Positions 35,185 to 44,519 of a stretch of 64,000 bases of DNA are shown here, piece after piece; position 1 is the stretch's first letter; each line of letters opens with the position of its first letter. Origin of the DNA: Planctomycetota bacterium (GTDB lineage: Bacteria; Planctomycetota; Planctomycetia; Pirellulales; Pirellulaceae); NCBI GenBank assembly GCA_963204915.1, contig CAUJHS010000045.1, positions 186,001 to 250,000 of the forward strand. The letters are read 5' to 3'. The notes under the pieces were generated by a model, which was not told where the DNA came from, did no database searches, and was given only the letters and a program-made list of their open reading frames with translations. A program made the position numbers and the translations under genes.

Positions 35185-37118
35185 GGGTTCAACTTCCGTT
35201 GTTTCTTTTTGGAAGAAGGTTGGGGCGAAGACGCTGCGTCCGAGAAATCCGAACGAAACTTCTCCAAGAGCCGCGCTACGTAGCCTTCCACTCGCGGCGG
35301 CATGTTGTTCACTTCGGCCGGGAGCGCGGCGACTTGCGAAGCCACCGGCGCGGCTTTGTCGCCCAGCGCCTGAAGCGAGTTCAAGGCCAGCATCGCCGTG
35401 AAGGTGTCATAGCGGCGAAGATCGCTCAGCGTCGCCAGCAAGGTGAGCGCTTCGTTCAAATCTTCTTCCGCTCCATAGCGGGCCAGCGCTTCGACCGCGG
35501 TGACGCGCACCGGCGCGGCTTCATCTTCCAGCGCCCTGCGCAACGCCGCGCGCGACGGCTCGACCGCCGACTTGCCGCGCATAAGCAAGCCGAGCGCAGC
35601 CCAATACCGCACGGCGCTATCGACGTCGTTCAAACCTTCGACCAACTGCGGCACGGCCTGCGGGTCGAGGAAGGACGCCTTCTCGGCCATCGCCAGAATT
35701 TTTTGCATGGGGTAGCGGGCGTCGTCTTGCGCCATGGTCCAAGGGGCGTCGTCGCCGGCTCGGGTGTGAATCTCGCCTTCGGGCAGGAAGCCCACATCGC
35801 GCCAGGTGAGCAATTGCTCGCGCAGCGCATCACGCATGCGGACGAGCGTCGCCTGGTGTTCTGGCGACTCGGCCAGGTTGTTCACTTCACTCGGATCGGC
35901 GTGCAAATCGTACAGTTCCTCGGGCGGCTTCGCTTGCCAGAACTTGCTTTGCGCGGCGTTCAATTGACCGCGGTCAAAGCGTTCTTTCCATACGCGCGTG
36001 GTAGGGGTTTGGAACATGTACTCGACGTATTGGCCGTAGATTTCATGCGGCATGAAGTTGCGTATGTACACGAAGCGGTCGTCGCGGCAGGTGCGCACCA
36101 GGTCGTAGCGCTCATCCATACGGCCGCGAAAGCCAAACTGATACCGCGGCGCTTCTTCGGCGTACTCTCCCAGGAAGGCCCGGCCGTGCATGTGCGAAGG
36201 AGGCTTCACGCCGCACACGCTGAGCAACGTGGGCGCCAGATCGTAAAAGCTGACGGGTCGGTCCGACGCTGCGCCCGCTTCCAACTCGGGCGGCGCCAAA
36301 TGTCGCCACTTGGGCGGCACGTACACAATCAGCGGCACATGCAGGCCCGAGTTGTACGGCCAGCGTTTGGAGCGCGGCATGCCCGAGCCGTGATCGCCGT
36401 AGTAGAACACAATCGTGTCGTCGGCCAGGCCGGCGTCTTCCAGCTCTTTGAGGTTCTCGCCCGCGGCGCGGTCCATCATCGTCAGGCGGTCGTAGTACTG
36501 GGCCCAGTCCTGCCGCACTTCGGGCGTGTCAGGATGATAGGCGGGCAGCGGCGCCTTGGCGGGATCGTGAATGCGGTCCTGGTTGTTGATCGCATTGCGA
36601 ATTTGCGATTCGTGGCTGATCGTATGATTGAAAATGGCGAAGAACGGCTGCCCCGCGGGCCGGTTCCGCCAATGCGCGCGATTGCTCGACTCATCCCACA
36701 CGCGGCCGGTCAGCTCGACGTTGTAATCGGTCTTGGAGTTGTTGGTGCAGTAATACCCCGCCTGCCGCAGATACGCCGGGTACATCAGGAAGTTTTCCGG
36801 CATGCGCACTTGCGAGCGCATGTGTTCGGCCCCCAACGACGGCGCCCACATGCCGGAAATTATCACGGTGCGGGCGGGTGCACACACGGGCGCGTTCGAC
36901 CAACACCGCGTGTAGCGCACGCCGCGGGCCGCCAGGGCGTCGAGGTTCGGCGTCACGGCGTACTTGTCGCCGTAGGCGCCCAGTTGCGGGCCATTGTCCT
37001 CGCTGGTGATCCACAACACATTGGGGCGATCGACCGCCTTCGCCACCGAAAGCCCGAGGACGATGCCGACCCCAGTGAGGCAGATCACGCAAAGTTGATG
37101 TCGCATTTCGGGACGCAT
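35181..37118 (-). CDS. Sulfatase with C-terminal HEAT-like repeats
   Basis: 645 residues from the ATG at 37118; an ATG at 37106 is equally possible and a 39-codon upstream extension is rejected. Signal peptide about residues 5-28. The fold begins NVLWITSEDNGPQLGAYGD. The formylglycine site is canonical, CAPAR at Cys79. The second site is FYYGDHGSGMPRSKRWPYNS. C-terminal HEAT-like repeats from about 510 (LNDVDSAVRYWAALGLLM, LEDEAAPVRVTAVEALARYG) parallel those of the downstream sulfatase at 33355-35184. The pair is an evident tandem duplication. A maturing enzyme (FGE or anSME) is needed but not in the window. Confidence 0.92.
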   Translation of the reverse strand: MRPEMRHQLCVICLTGVGIVLGLSVAKAVDRPNVLWITSEDNGPQLGAYGDKYAVTPNLDALAARGVRYTRCWSNAPVCAPARTVIISGMWAPSLGAEHMRSQVRMPENFLMYPAYLRQAGYYCTNNSKTDYNVELTGRVWDESSNRAHWRNRPAGQPFFAIFNHTISHESQIRNAINNQDRIHDPAKAPLPAYHPDTPEVRQDWAQYYDRLTMMDRAAGENLKELEDAGLADDTIVFYYGDHGSGMPRSKRWPYNSGLHVPLIVYVPPKWRHLAPPELEAGAASDRPVSFYDLAPTLLSVCGVKPPSHMHGRAFLGEYAEEAPRYQFGFRGRMDERYDLVRTCRDDRFVYIRNFMPHEIYGQYVEYMFQTPTTRVWKERFDRGQLNAAQSKFWQAKPPEELYDLHADPSEVNNLAESPEHQATLVRMRDALREQLLTWRDVGFLPEGEIHTRAGDDAPWTMAQDDARYPMQKILAMAEKASFLDPQAVPQLVEGLNDVDSAVRYWAALGLLMRGKSAVEPSRAALRRALEDEAAPVRVTAVEALARYGAEEDLNEALTLLATLSDLRRYDTFTAMLALNSLQALGDKAAPVASQVAALPAEVNNMPPRVEGYVARLLEKFRSDFSDAASSPQPSSKKKQRKLNP

Positions 37119-37213
37119 GAGCAAAGGACCGTAAACAAAGTAAAGGACAAGGATCCAAGACGCAGCGAGCCAAACATTTTTCGCACAAAATCCTGCACAC
37201 CAAGCGAACCGGC

Positions 37214-38725
37214 TTACAGCGTCGGCGCCTTCCAAGTTGGAATACCGGTGGTTTGCCGCTGGCGTTCAAACAACTCATGAAACGGCCGCGTCGGCGAAAG
37301 CGGCGCGTCTTCGTTCACCATCAGCGGGCGCGTTTCCTTCCACCAGGCGTCATACGCGGCGCGCATCGCCTGTGCGATTGCGGGTTGCTGTTCGATGAGG
37401 TTCGTGGTCTGGCCGGGATCGCGCTCCATATCGTACAGCGCCGTGTCATTCACGAACCGATAGCGCTGACTGCGGACCGAAAAGTTCTTCCATTGGAACT
37501 CGTCCGGATTGGCGCCCGTGGGCCAGCGTCCCACATGCGTATAGAGGTAACGATCGGGCCAGTCGGCTTGCGGATTCTCGAGCAGCGGTAAGAGACTGCG
37601 CCCTTCCACTTGCTTCTCCGGCAGCGACGCGCCGGCGAGTGCGGCCAACGTGGGCAACAGGTCGATGTGTGCGGCAATGCGGTCGATGTCGCGCCCCGGC
37701 GGAAGCCGGCCATCCCACCGAATGAAGAACGGCACGCGCACGCCGCCTTCCTCGGGGCTCCCTTTGAGGCCTTTCATGTCGGCATTGTAAGGAAACAGCG
37801 GCTTGCCGTCGGGCGACGTTCCCACGGGTTTGCCCAATTGCCCCGGCCCGCCGCCGGTCATGCCATTGTCCGACATAAAGATCACCACCGTGTTGTCAAG
37901 CAACTTCCATTCGTCCAGACGGTTCAGCAACCGGCCGACGTTCTCATCAATGTTTTCGATCATGCCGTAAAACGCCGCTTGCTCCTCGGCAAAGCCCATC
38001 GCCTTGAATCGTTGCTTGTACTTTTCTGGCGCCAGGTAAGGACCGTGCGGCGCATTGGTGGCGATGTACGCGAAGAACGGCGCGTCGCCGTCTTTCACCT
38101 GGTTGATCCAGCCGGCGGCGGCGCTGAAGAACACGTCGGTGCAAAAACCTTCGGTTTGCACAAAAGAGCCGTTGTGGCGAATCACTGGGTCGAAGTAACG
38201 ATTATTCGGCGCGTCGGCGCAGCTACAGTCGTACGCCTGGCCGATGCCGCCGGCGCCGTGGATAAACGCTTCATCGAATCCGCGGCGGTGGGGCTGGTAC
38301 GGCTCCTCGTCGCCCAAGTGCCATTTGCCAAAAATGCCGCTCGTGTAGCCGACGGTCTTGAGCACTTGCGGCAGGATCGTGGCGTCGAGTGTCATGCGTT
38401 CACGCTCCAAGATGGTATGCGTGATGCCGTTGCGCATGTCATGCCGGCCGGTCATCATGGCCGAGCGGGTCGGAGAACACGTCGGGCTGACCAGGAACCG
38501 CGTGAAGCGGGTGCTGTGGTCGTACAGGTCATCCAAACTTGGGGTCTTGATCCAGGGGTGCCCATGCCGGCCCAGCGGCGCGTAGCCCTGGTCGTCGGTC
38601 ATGATTAACACCACATTCGGACGCGAACCTTCCAGCGGTTCGGCCGCGGCCAACTCCCAAGCAGTCAGCTCCCAAGCGGCCAGCGCGGCCGCACCAAACA
38701 CCAACAAAGCGCCAAGTTGTCGCAT
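37214..38725 (-). CDS. Arylsulfatase-type sulfatase
   Basis: 503 residues, ATG at 38725. The signal peptide contains a 15-bp in-frame duplication (AAWELTAWELA). Catalytic core: NVVLIMTDDQGYAPLGRHG, formylglycine site CSPTR at Cys83, then GKWHLGDEEPYQPHRRGFD and VVIFMSDNGMTGGGPGQLGK. There is no HEAT extension. It differs clearly from the two sulfatases downstream, so it is not a recent copy of them. First gene of the leftward sulfatase run; it is divergent from the DUF1501 gene at 38978 across about 250 bases that must hold both promoters. Confidence 0.93.
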   Translation of the reverse strand: MRQLGALLVFGAAALAAWELTAWELAAAEPLEGSRPNVVLIMTDDQGYAPLGRHGHPWIKTPSLDDLYDHSTRFTRFLVSPTCSPTRSAMMTGRHDMRNGITHTILERERMTLDATILPQVLKTVGYTSGIFGKWHLGDEEPYQPHRRGFDEAFIHGAGGIGQAYDCSCADAPNNRYFDPVIRHNGSFVQTEGFCTDVFFSAAAGWINQVKDGDAPFFAYIATNAPHGPYLAPEKYKQRFKAMGFAEEQAAFYGMIENIDENVGRLLNRLDEWKLLDNTVVIFMSDNGMTGGGPGQLGKPVGTSPDGKPLFPYNADMKGLKGSPEEGGVRVPFFIRWDGRLPPGRDIDRIAAHIDLLPTLAALAGASLPEKQVEGRSLLPLLENPQADWPDRYLYTHVGRWPTGANPDEFQWKNFSVRSQRYRFVNDTALYDMERDPGQTTNLIEQQPAIAQAMRAAYDAWWKETRPLMVNEDAPLSPTRPFHELFERQRQTTGIPTWKAPTL

Positions 38726-38977
38726 TCCACGTGTGTCCTGCGCGGGGTGAGCAATGCGGCCGAGAACACGGCAGTCCGCCCGAGGCGGGTTCTCGACCAG
38801 GTCGGATTATCGTTCAACCGCGCGGCCCTGTCACGCATGGCGCCCCGGCGGCAGAAGATTGTGTTGTGATCCAATCAAAAATGGCTTATGCTTGGACGGC
38901 GTTCGATCAAGGGAACCAAGCGACTAACCTCGGGCGACTGCTCTTCGCGATAAGCCCGACCTGCCTGGAGAACCGCC

Positions 38978-40381
38978 ATGTTGCCTCACACCCACGGAAT
39001 GCGGCGCCGCGGCGTCTCGCGACGAGGTTTCCTTGTCGCCGGCGCCTGCGGTCTGGGAGGTTTGACGCTGGCTACCTTGCTACGGGCCGAGGAAGCCTCG
39101 GGGGTGCGCAACTCGCGCAAGGCGGTGGTCAACATTCACCTGGACGGTGGTCCGCCACAAATGGATATGTTCGACCTCAAGCCGCAAGCGCCGGTCGAAA
39201 TTCGCGGCGAGTTCTCGTCCGTGTCGACCACGCTGCCGGGCTTCCAGGTTTGCGAACTAATGCCGCAACTGGCGCAAACGGCCGACAAGTTCGTGTTCAT
39301 TCGCTCGTTGGTGGGCGCCGCCAGCGCGCATGACGCCTTTCAATGCCAGTCGGGGTTCGCCGCGAAGGATTTGGAATCGCTCGGCGGTCGTCCGGCCATG
39401 GGCTGTGTTCTGGGACGGTTGCAAGGGTCGCCGAATGATCCTGCGCCGGCGTTTGTCGATCTGATGCTGGGCCGTCCGCTGGTGCGCAACAGCGCCCGGC
39501 CAGGATTCCTTGGTCCCGCGTATCAGGCGTTCCGGCCCGACATCAGCCAGATGTTCCCGCGTGAATTGGAAGCGGGCATGAAGGGCGAACTGGCGCGGCG
39601 GGGCGGCGAGCACACCACGGCGCTCAAGCTTATCTCGGGCCTGTCCCTCGAACGGCTCGACAACCGCGCTGGCCTGCTGCGCGGCTTGGACCGTCTGCGG
39701 CGCGAAGCCGACGCCAGCGGCATGATGGACGCCCTTGACCGTTTCCACCAACAAGCCACTGGCATTTTGCTTTCCGGGCAATTCGCCGCCGCGATGGACC
39801 TGGAGCAAGAAGACCCGCGCACCTTGGCGCGGTACACGCCCAAGATGGACCCGAACAGCCTGGCGTCAACCACCAGCGAAGGTCCGACGTCTGCCCGTAA
39901 GCTGCTGCTGGCCCGGCGGCTGATCGAAGCAGGCGTGCGTTGCATCAGCGTGTCATTCAGCGACTTTGATACGCACTCGAAAAACTTCCCGCGCATGCGG
40001 CAAATGTTACCCCTTGTCGATCACGCGCTGGCGGCGTTTGTGACCGACCTGGAGGAACGCGGCCTGCTGGACGATGTGTCGATCGTGGTCTGGGGCGAGT
40101 TCGGCCGCACGCCGAAAATCAACGCCAACGGCGGGCGCGACCATTGGCCACGCGTTGGTCCGGCAATCCTGGCCGGAGGCGGGATGCGCACGGGGCAAGT
40201 CATCGGCGCCACGGATCGTACCGCCTCGACTGCCGTGAGCCGGCCAGTTCATTACAAAGATGTGTTCGCCACGCTCTACCACAACTTGGGCATCGACGCC
40301 AAACAAACCACGCTGCTCGACCCCACCGGCCGCCCACAATACCTGCTGGATGACGGCGAGCCGATCCGCGAAGTAATATAG
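38978..40381 (+). CDS. DUF1501 family protein, Tat-exported
   Basis: 467 residues, ATG at 38978 with GGAGAA upstream. Twin-arginine signal (GVSRRGFLVAGACGLGGLTL). The alkaline phosphatase-like fold of DUF1501 is seen in VVNIHLDGGPPQMDMFDLKP, DKFVFIRSLVGAASAHDAFQ, CISVSFSDFDTHSKNFPRMR and VVWGEFGRTPKINANGGRDH. In planctomycetes these proteins usually pair with a PSD1/DUF1549 cytochrome; no such partner is present here. Function is unproven but is thought to be extracytoplasmic. A ThuA-domain gene follows 63 bases downstream. Confidence 0.93.
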   Translation: MLPHTHGMRRRGVSRRGFLVAGACGLGGLTLATLLRAEEASGVRNSRKAVVNIHLDGGPPQMDMFDLKPQAPVEIRGEFSSVSTTLPGFQVCELMPQLAQTADKFVFIRSLVGAASAHDAFQCQSGFAAKDLESLGGRPAMGCVLGRLQGSPNDPAPAFVDLMLGRPLVRNSARPGFLGPAYQAFRPDISQMFPRELEAGMKGELARRGGEHTTALKLISGLSLERLDNRAGLLRGLDRLRREADASGMMDALDRFHQQATGILLSGQFAAAMDLEQEDPRTLARYTPKMDPNSLASTTSEGPTSARKLLLARRLIEAGVRCISVSFSDFDTHSKNFPRMRQMLPLVDHALAAFVTDLEERGLLDDVSIVVWGEFGRTPKINANGGRDHWPRVGPAILAGGGMRTGQVIGATDRTASTAVSRPVHYKDVFATLYHNLGIDAKQTTLLDPTGRPQYLLDDGEPIREVI

Positions 40382-40385
40382 ACTT

Positions 40386-40436
40386 CGTACTTTTGGCCCG
40401 AGGCGTACTTTCGGCCCAAGGCTTACTTTCGCAAGG
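40386..40436 (+). repeat. Three 18-bp tandem units between DUF1501 and ThuA genes
   Basis: Unit 1 (40386-40403) and unit 2 (40404-40421) differ at two positions. Unit 3 (40422-40436) is a shortened copy with CTTACTTTCG and then AAGG. All share the core TACTTT.GGCCC.AGG. The array fills the spacer directly before the ThuA start. Confidence 0.7.
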
Positions 40437-40444
40437 TCTGGCGA

Positions 40445-41254
40445 ATGCAAACCCGCTTGTGGATGGTCGGAGCGTTGCTCACGGCAACGCTGTTCGGCGG
40501 TGCGGCGACTGCCCAAGACGCGCCGCCCACCAAGATTCTGTTCCTGGGCAAAGAGCCGGATCATCCCTACGGCTCGCACATGTACATGCATACCAGCGGC
40601 GTGCTCGCCGAGTGCGCGCGGCTCACCCCGGGAATCGAAACCGTCGTTTCCCACGGTTGGCCCCAAGATCCCCAAACGCTGGAAGGGGTGAAGACGATCG
40701 TCATTTACACGAACCCCGCGGCGGAACTCCTGCTCGATGGCCCGCATCGCGATCAGGTGCAAGCGATGGTTCGCAACGGCGTGGGGCTGGTCACGATTCA
40801 TTGGGCCTCGACCGTGAAGAAGGAGAATCTCGAACGATTAGGCCCAACTTGGTTGGAAATCCTCGGCGGCACGTGGGTAAGCAATGTGGGGTTGGCTTGG
40901 GGAAAAGCGCCACTGCGTCAACTCCAGCCCGACCACCCGATCTGCCGCGGCTGGACCGAGTACGAGATCGACGACGAGTTCTACTTGAACCCGGTCATCC
41001 AAGACGCCAAGCCGCTGCTCCAAGTGCGCGCCCCCAACGGTCAGGACGTGGTGGTGGGCTGGGTCTACGAGCGCCCCGGTGGCGGGCGGTCCTTCGCCAC
41101 CACGCTCGGCCACCCCTACAAGAACTTTCAAATCGAAGCCTTCCGCCGCATGATCCTCAACGGCGTCCTTTGGACCGCAAAGCGAGAAGTGCCCCCCAGC
41201 GGCGCGCCCGTCACTCTCAGCGAAGAAGCCCTGAAGCTGCCTCCACAGCCGTGA
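40445..41254 (+). CDS. Secreted ThuA-domain protein
   Basis: 269 residues, ATG at 40445. Signal peptide MQTRLWMVGALLTATLFGGA. The ThuA (class I glutamine amidotransferase-like) domain shows ILFLGKEPDHPYGSHMYMHT, VVSHGWPQDPQTLEGVKTI, GVGLVTIHWASTVKKENLE and RSFATTLGHPYKNFQIEAFR. ThuA proteins are linked to trehalose or other disaccharide use in rhizobia. In planctomycetes they accompany secreted dehydrogenases and cytochromes. It probably shares a transcript with the DUF1501 gene. Confidence 0.88.
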   Translation: MQTRLWMVGALLTATLFGGAATAQDAPPTKILFLGKEPDHPYGSHMYMHTSGVLAECARLTPGIETVVSHGWPQDPQTLEGVKTIVIYTNPAAELLLDGPHRDQVQAMVRNGVGLVTIHWASTVKKENLERLGPTWLEILGGTWVSNVGLAWGKAPLRQLQPDHPICRGWTEYEIDDEFYLNPVIQDAKPLLQVRAPNGQDVVVGWVYERPGGGRSFATTLGHPYKNFQIEAFRRMILNGVLWTAKREVPPSGAPVTLSEEALKLPPQP

Positions 41255-41499
41255 ACACGATTACGTGCCAAGCCAGCTTTTCTCCTCACTAAACCGTTTC
41301 CTACTTACAAGTTGATCGGGCGTCTTTCATTTCATACCGACCGCTGTTGCGGACTTGCTAAGCGAAATTACCGTGATTGCTATCACCACCGTTGTCATAG
41401 ATGATGGCGAGTTTGAGACACGGCCAATCGAAGATGTAATGAAACGTTGGCTCTTCCGTCTCGAAGCTTCCGAGCAAGGCATATTTGGCAGTTGAAGGC

Positions 41500-41844
41500 A
41501 TGGAAGTATCGCGGCGTATCATTTCGAAATTGCCGTTGCAAGAGTTGTGGGATGAACGCGGTCCTGTGGACGGGGAGCGGTTGCGGTACCTAAATTCGTC
41601 GGCCATTCGTGATCTTCTTCGACAAGGAGTCGTTCGTTTCGTCATTGCGGACATTGGCGCCGAACCAGCCTGGATTCCTGAAAGCTGTTGTTTCGATTTC
41701 TGGAAACAAGACATCCAGAGGCATTTGGCCGACCCAGAACAGCGTGTCAATTTAGCCGAGTTTCCAGATGACTTTTGTTACTTCGCATCGGAATGGTCGG
41801 CGCCAATCGGAACAATAATTATTGTGTTGGAACGCTGCCATTAG
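41500..41844 (+). CDS. Small protein of unknown function
   Basis: 114 residues from the ATG at 41500; a TTG at 41485 with AAGG upstream is an alternative start. Cytoplasmic by appearance. Striking segments are GVVRFVIADIGAEPAWIPE, CFDFWKQDIQRHL and FPDDFCYFASEWSAPIGT. Similar 'DFWK' and 'YFASEW' segments occur, from memory, in small planctomycete proteins of unknown role. No motif identifies a reaction. The next gene is 134 bases downstream. Confidence 0.6.
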   Translation: MEVSRRIISKLPLQELWDERGPVDGERLRYLNSSAIRDLLRQGVVRFVIADIGAEPAWIPESCCFDFWKQDIQRHLADPEQRVNLAEFPDDFCYFASEWSAPIGTIIIVLERCH

Positions 41845-41978
41845 ACCAACTTGCCAGGGCCTTGGTTTAAATTGACGCAGCGTGTTCAACGCACTTGAAT
41901 CGCCTATGGCGGTTTGTTTAAATTCGATTGACGATTCATCGGGCCGTCAACACGTAATGGGAACACGGAAGCCTCACC

Positions 41979-42404
41979 ATGGAAGGACGAAGATGGACGA
42001 GATTCTCGCTTCGCGCCGCGATGGGGACGGTCATGGTCCTGTGTGTTGTTCTCGCGTCGTGGAACGTCTTCGAGCAAAGCGCCGTTCTCGACGTCAAGGC
42101 GGCGTCGGGCGGATGGATGCCAGCGATTGTCGCCCCTTACCTACTGCGCGTCGAGCGATCCGATAACGTCAACATCGAGGTCACGTATCATGTCTGGTGT
42201 TTTGGATTGACGTGCGACCTACCCTATTCGCAACATTTCCGGGCTGAGGGCGGCTTCTTCTCGGTCTCGCGTCCTCGCATTATCGTTCAAGTAGAGGAAC
42301 AGGAACTATTTGTTCCACCGGATGAAAGTGGGTTTCTGGCGGAAACGGAGAAATTCGCCGACGAGGAGGTGATCAACGAATCGCCTCGGCCTCTCCGTGA
42401 CTAG
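41979..42404 (+). CDS. Small membrane-anchored planctomycete protein
   Basis: 141 residues, ATG at 41979. The start (RRWTRFSLRAAMGTVMVLCV) is the 'FSLR' plus transmembrane pattern common at the start of planctomycete-specific small proteins. A soluble region of about 100 residues follows, with strands YLLRVERSDNVNIEVTYHVW and FFSVSRPRIIVQVEEQELFV. There is no catalytic motif. Function unknown; likely anchored with the C-terminus outside. Confidence 0.6.
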   Translation: MEGRRWTRFSLRAAMGTVMVLCVVLASWNVFEQSAVLDVKAASGGWMPAIVAPYLLRVERSDNVNIEVTYHVWCFGLTCDLPYSQHFRAEGGFFSVSRPRIIVQVEEQELFVPPDESGFLAETEKFADEEVINESPRPLRD

Positions 42405-42487
42405 CGCCACGAACGTGAACCTGGCGGAAGTCCCGGTGTCCGCTCTTGGAAAGAGTGTTCGAACTCCGCTGATTCGCCGAGCCAGCT

Positions 42488-43342
42488 ATGCCGATCGTTT
42501 ACTGCAATGACTGTGGTGAGGCTATTGAAGTCGTCGCGCCGCTTGCCGCGCGAGGCTGGGCGCTGTGCAAGCGGTGCGGGTGCGAAGTGAACGTCTCGTG
42601 CGCAAGCAAGTCGAACTTGGCGCGTCAATCTCAACCGGCTCGCGGCACGCATTTGCGATCGCCTCGCATGCCGGCGCGTCCCCGGATTCATGCGACGGTC
42701 TATCCCCGTTTCGATTCGACAGTTGAGCCGGACGTGAAACATCCTCAACGGCGGTTGGCGGCGATCGCCCAATGGGTCACGCCGGTGTACTGGTTGAAGT
42801 TCGAGCCCGTGGGAATCAAAGACGCTGCACAAGTCGAGGTTCGCGCCTGGCAATCGCGGCATGTGCTTCGTCAGCGGTTCCGCTTGGGCCGTTTTTCGAA
42901 CCCCGAGGAAAGCTATCCAACCACCATGGCGTTGGCCATGTCGCTCCAGGCGCGGCGGGTTGTTTCGCTCGCGGTGGAAGAGCCCGACGTTCAAGGCCCC
43001 ACGCGTCGCATCGAGCGGCGTGAGGCTGCGCTGCGAAGAATGTGGACGGAAGAAGCCCTGGCCCTTCAGTTCGCGGCCGATGATCCGATCCTCGCGGTGC
43101 AGTTTCACGACCTCGGGAAACATTGCGGTCGGATGCTGCAAGTAACCCTGCTTGGCGTGCAAACGATTCGCTTGGAAGAACAACCGCAACACTGGCGGGC
43201 GACCACTTTCCATCTTAGTTGGCCCCGCAGTATTGCACCCAACACGGAAAGCACGGTCGCATTCGGCCGGACAGGCGTTGCACACCAGTGGTGGGACCCG
43301 GGACCGAAAGTCCATGCGCCCCCGCGCCGTAAGAACTGGTGA
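42488..43342 (+). CDS. Zinc-ribbon protein of unknown function
   Basis: 284 residues, ATG at 42488. The N-terminus holds a zinc ribbon: YCNDCGEAIEV and then ALCKRCGCEVNV, that is two CxxC pairs about 17 residues apart. A basic, Pro/Arg-rich linker leads to a globular region from about 90 (WVTPVYWLKFEPVGIKDAAQ, EEALALQFAADDPILAVQFH). A long antisense frame exists here. The zinc ribbon and the strong terminator that begins one base after this stop support the plus strand. No family name can be given. Confidence 0.68.
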   Translation: MPIVYCNDCGEAIEVVAPLAARGWALCKRCGCEVNVSCASKSNLARQSQPARGTHLRSPRMPARPRIHATVYPRFDSTVEPDVKHPQRRLAAIAQWVTPVYWLKFEPVGIKDAAQVEVRAWQSRHVLRQRFRLGRFSNPEESYPTTMALAMSLQARRVVSLAVEEPDVQGPTRRIERREAALRRMWTEEALALQFAADDPILAVQFHDLGKHCGRMLQVTLLGVQTIRLEEQPQHWRATTFHLSWPRSIAPNTESTVAFGRTGVAHQWWDPGPKVHAPPRRKNW

Positions 43343-43387
43343 GCGCCGCAGCGTGTCGAAGTCATCTTCACCTGCGGCGCGTTTTTT
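43343..43387 (+). terminator. Rho-independent terminator
   Basis: GCGCCGCAG (43343-43351) pairs perfectly with CTGCGGCGC (43372-43380) and is followed by G and T6. It starts immediately after the stop codon of the zinc-ribbon gene. Confidence 0.85.
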
Positions 43388-43485
43388 CTTGTCGGTTGAG
43401 CGAAGGGAAACCAGAAACCGTGGCCCCGTTTGGCTCGTCTTACTTGCCGGGCGATCATCCGTTCCCTGCGCAACAGGACCGCACG

Positions 43486-44211
43486 ATGAAAACTTGGCTT
43501 GCCGTGATCGTTGGCCTCGCTTTGTGCAGTGGGCCGTTGTGGGCGGCAGGGGGTACGTCGACGGTGGCCAGTCCTGGTCAACCGGCTTACGTTTCGCCCT
43601 CTTGGCCGGAAGGGGTGGGCGAGATTGTGAACGATCCGGCGCGCACCTCCGGTTGGAACTCCTGGTTTACCGAGTGGCCCAACGACGTGAACCAGTACGG
43701 GTTCGAGATCAAGTCGAGGGACGATGTGAACCGGCTCATCGAAAAACTAGCCGCGGTCAAAGCTCCCTTGCGGCAAATTCGCCTGGCGCCGCTCAAAGAG
43801 CCGCAGGGGCTTGGCTGGGTCACGAGCCTCCCGCAAGGCAACGGCATACCCGTAATCTTTTCGCTGGGCGATCAGGCGCGCATCGACGAGTGGTACAATC
43901 ACGTCCGCAAGCCATTTGGCGTGATGGAGTTCCTCGATACGCCGGTCGCCGTGCCCCCCACGCTCACGCTGTTTGTGCAGAACGACGCCATTGATCTCGA
44001 CCAGTTAAAAATTCCCGACGGCGTTACTGTGGAAGCGGGCTACGTACCGACCGTCTTCCACCGTTCGAACACCAAGCAGGAAAAGGAGCGACAAGAACAA
44101 GCCGCGGCGCCGCTGCGAGTTGATCCGGAAGCGGCCAGGCTCGCCCCCGAACTGCAAGCCGCTGTGGACAAGATCAATGCGTTTCTCAAGCAACGCGACG
44201 CCGCGAAGTAG
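43486..44211 (+). CDS. Secreted protein of unknown function
   Basis: 241 residues from the ATG at 43486 (AGGA upstream). The upstream frame extension runs across the terminator and is rejected. Signal peptide MKTWLAVIVGLALCSGPLWA. The mature part has no known catalytic motif. Features are SPSWPEGVGEIVNDPARTSG, WFTEWPNDVNQYGFEIKS and a charged helical C-terminus (LQAAVDKINAFLKQRDAAK). Probably periplasmic. Stand-alone gene. Confidence 0.72.
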   Translation: MKTWLAVIVGLALCSGPLWAAGGTSTVASPGQPAYVSPSWPEGVGEIVNDPARTSGWNSWFTEWPNDVNQYGFEIKSRDDVNRLIEKLAAVKAPLRQIRLAPLKEPQGLGWVTSLPQGNGIPVIFSLGDQARIDEWYNHVRKPFGVMEFLDTPVAVPPTLTLFVQNDAIDLDQLKIPDGVTVEAGYVPTVFHRSNTKQEKERQEQAAAPLRVDPEAARLAPELQAAVDKINAFLKQRDAAK

Positions 44212-44519
44212 CGCACACGGCCTGTCTCCCCACGAACGGTGCGTTAGCCCCGAGCAGAACTCCGCAACGCTCTAGCTCGCAGCGCGGCACGCTCGCGCCC
44301 GCATGCCGCGCCACGAACAGGCTGCGAAAACGTCAAGACGTTGACTCCAAAGAACTTACGTCGTCGTTCGCCTTTCTCGCGAAGCGGAATCTCCCCACAG
44401 AAAAGATTTTCCTGCGAGGCGTGTCGATTTGAGCCTTGCCCGTTCGTCCACTCTATGACGTTGCAGGTTCGGCCCGTACCGGGCCGAGGAATCACACTTG
44501 TTTTCTGAGGGGAACGAAC
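44212..44519. other. Intergenic stretch
   Basis: About 308 bases with no supported gene and no clear terminator. AGGGG at its end is the ribosome site of the next gene. Confidence 0.4.

Noticed and set aside
35199-37280. Long plus-strand open frame of nearly 700 codons opposite two genes
   Set aside because: It lies exactly antisense to the sulfatase gene, which has clear catalytic motifs. The antisense translation is Arg/His-rich without domains. High GC makes such frames common.
42401-43315. Minus-strand frame of about 300 codons
   Set aside because: It is antisense to the zinc-ribbon gene, which has CxxC pairs and a terminator directly after its stop.
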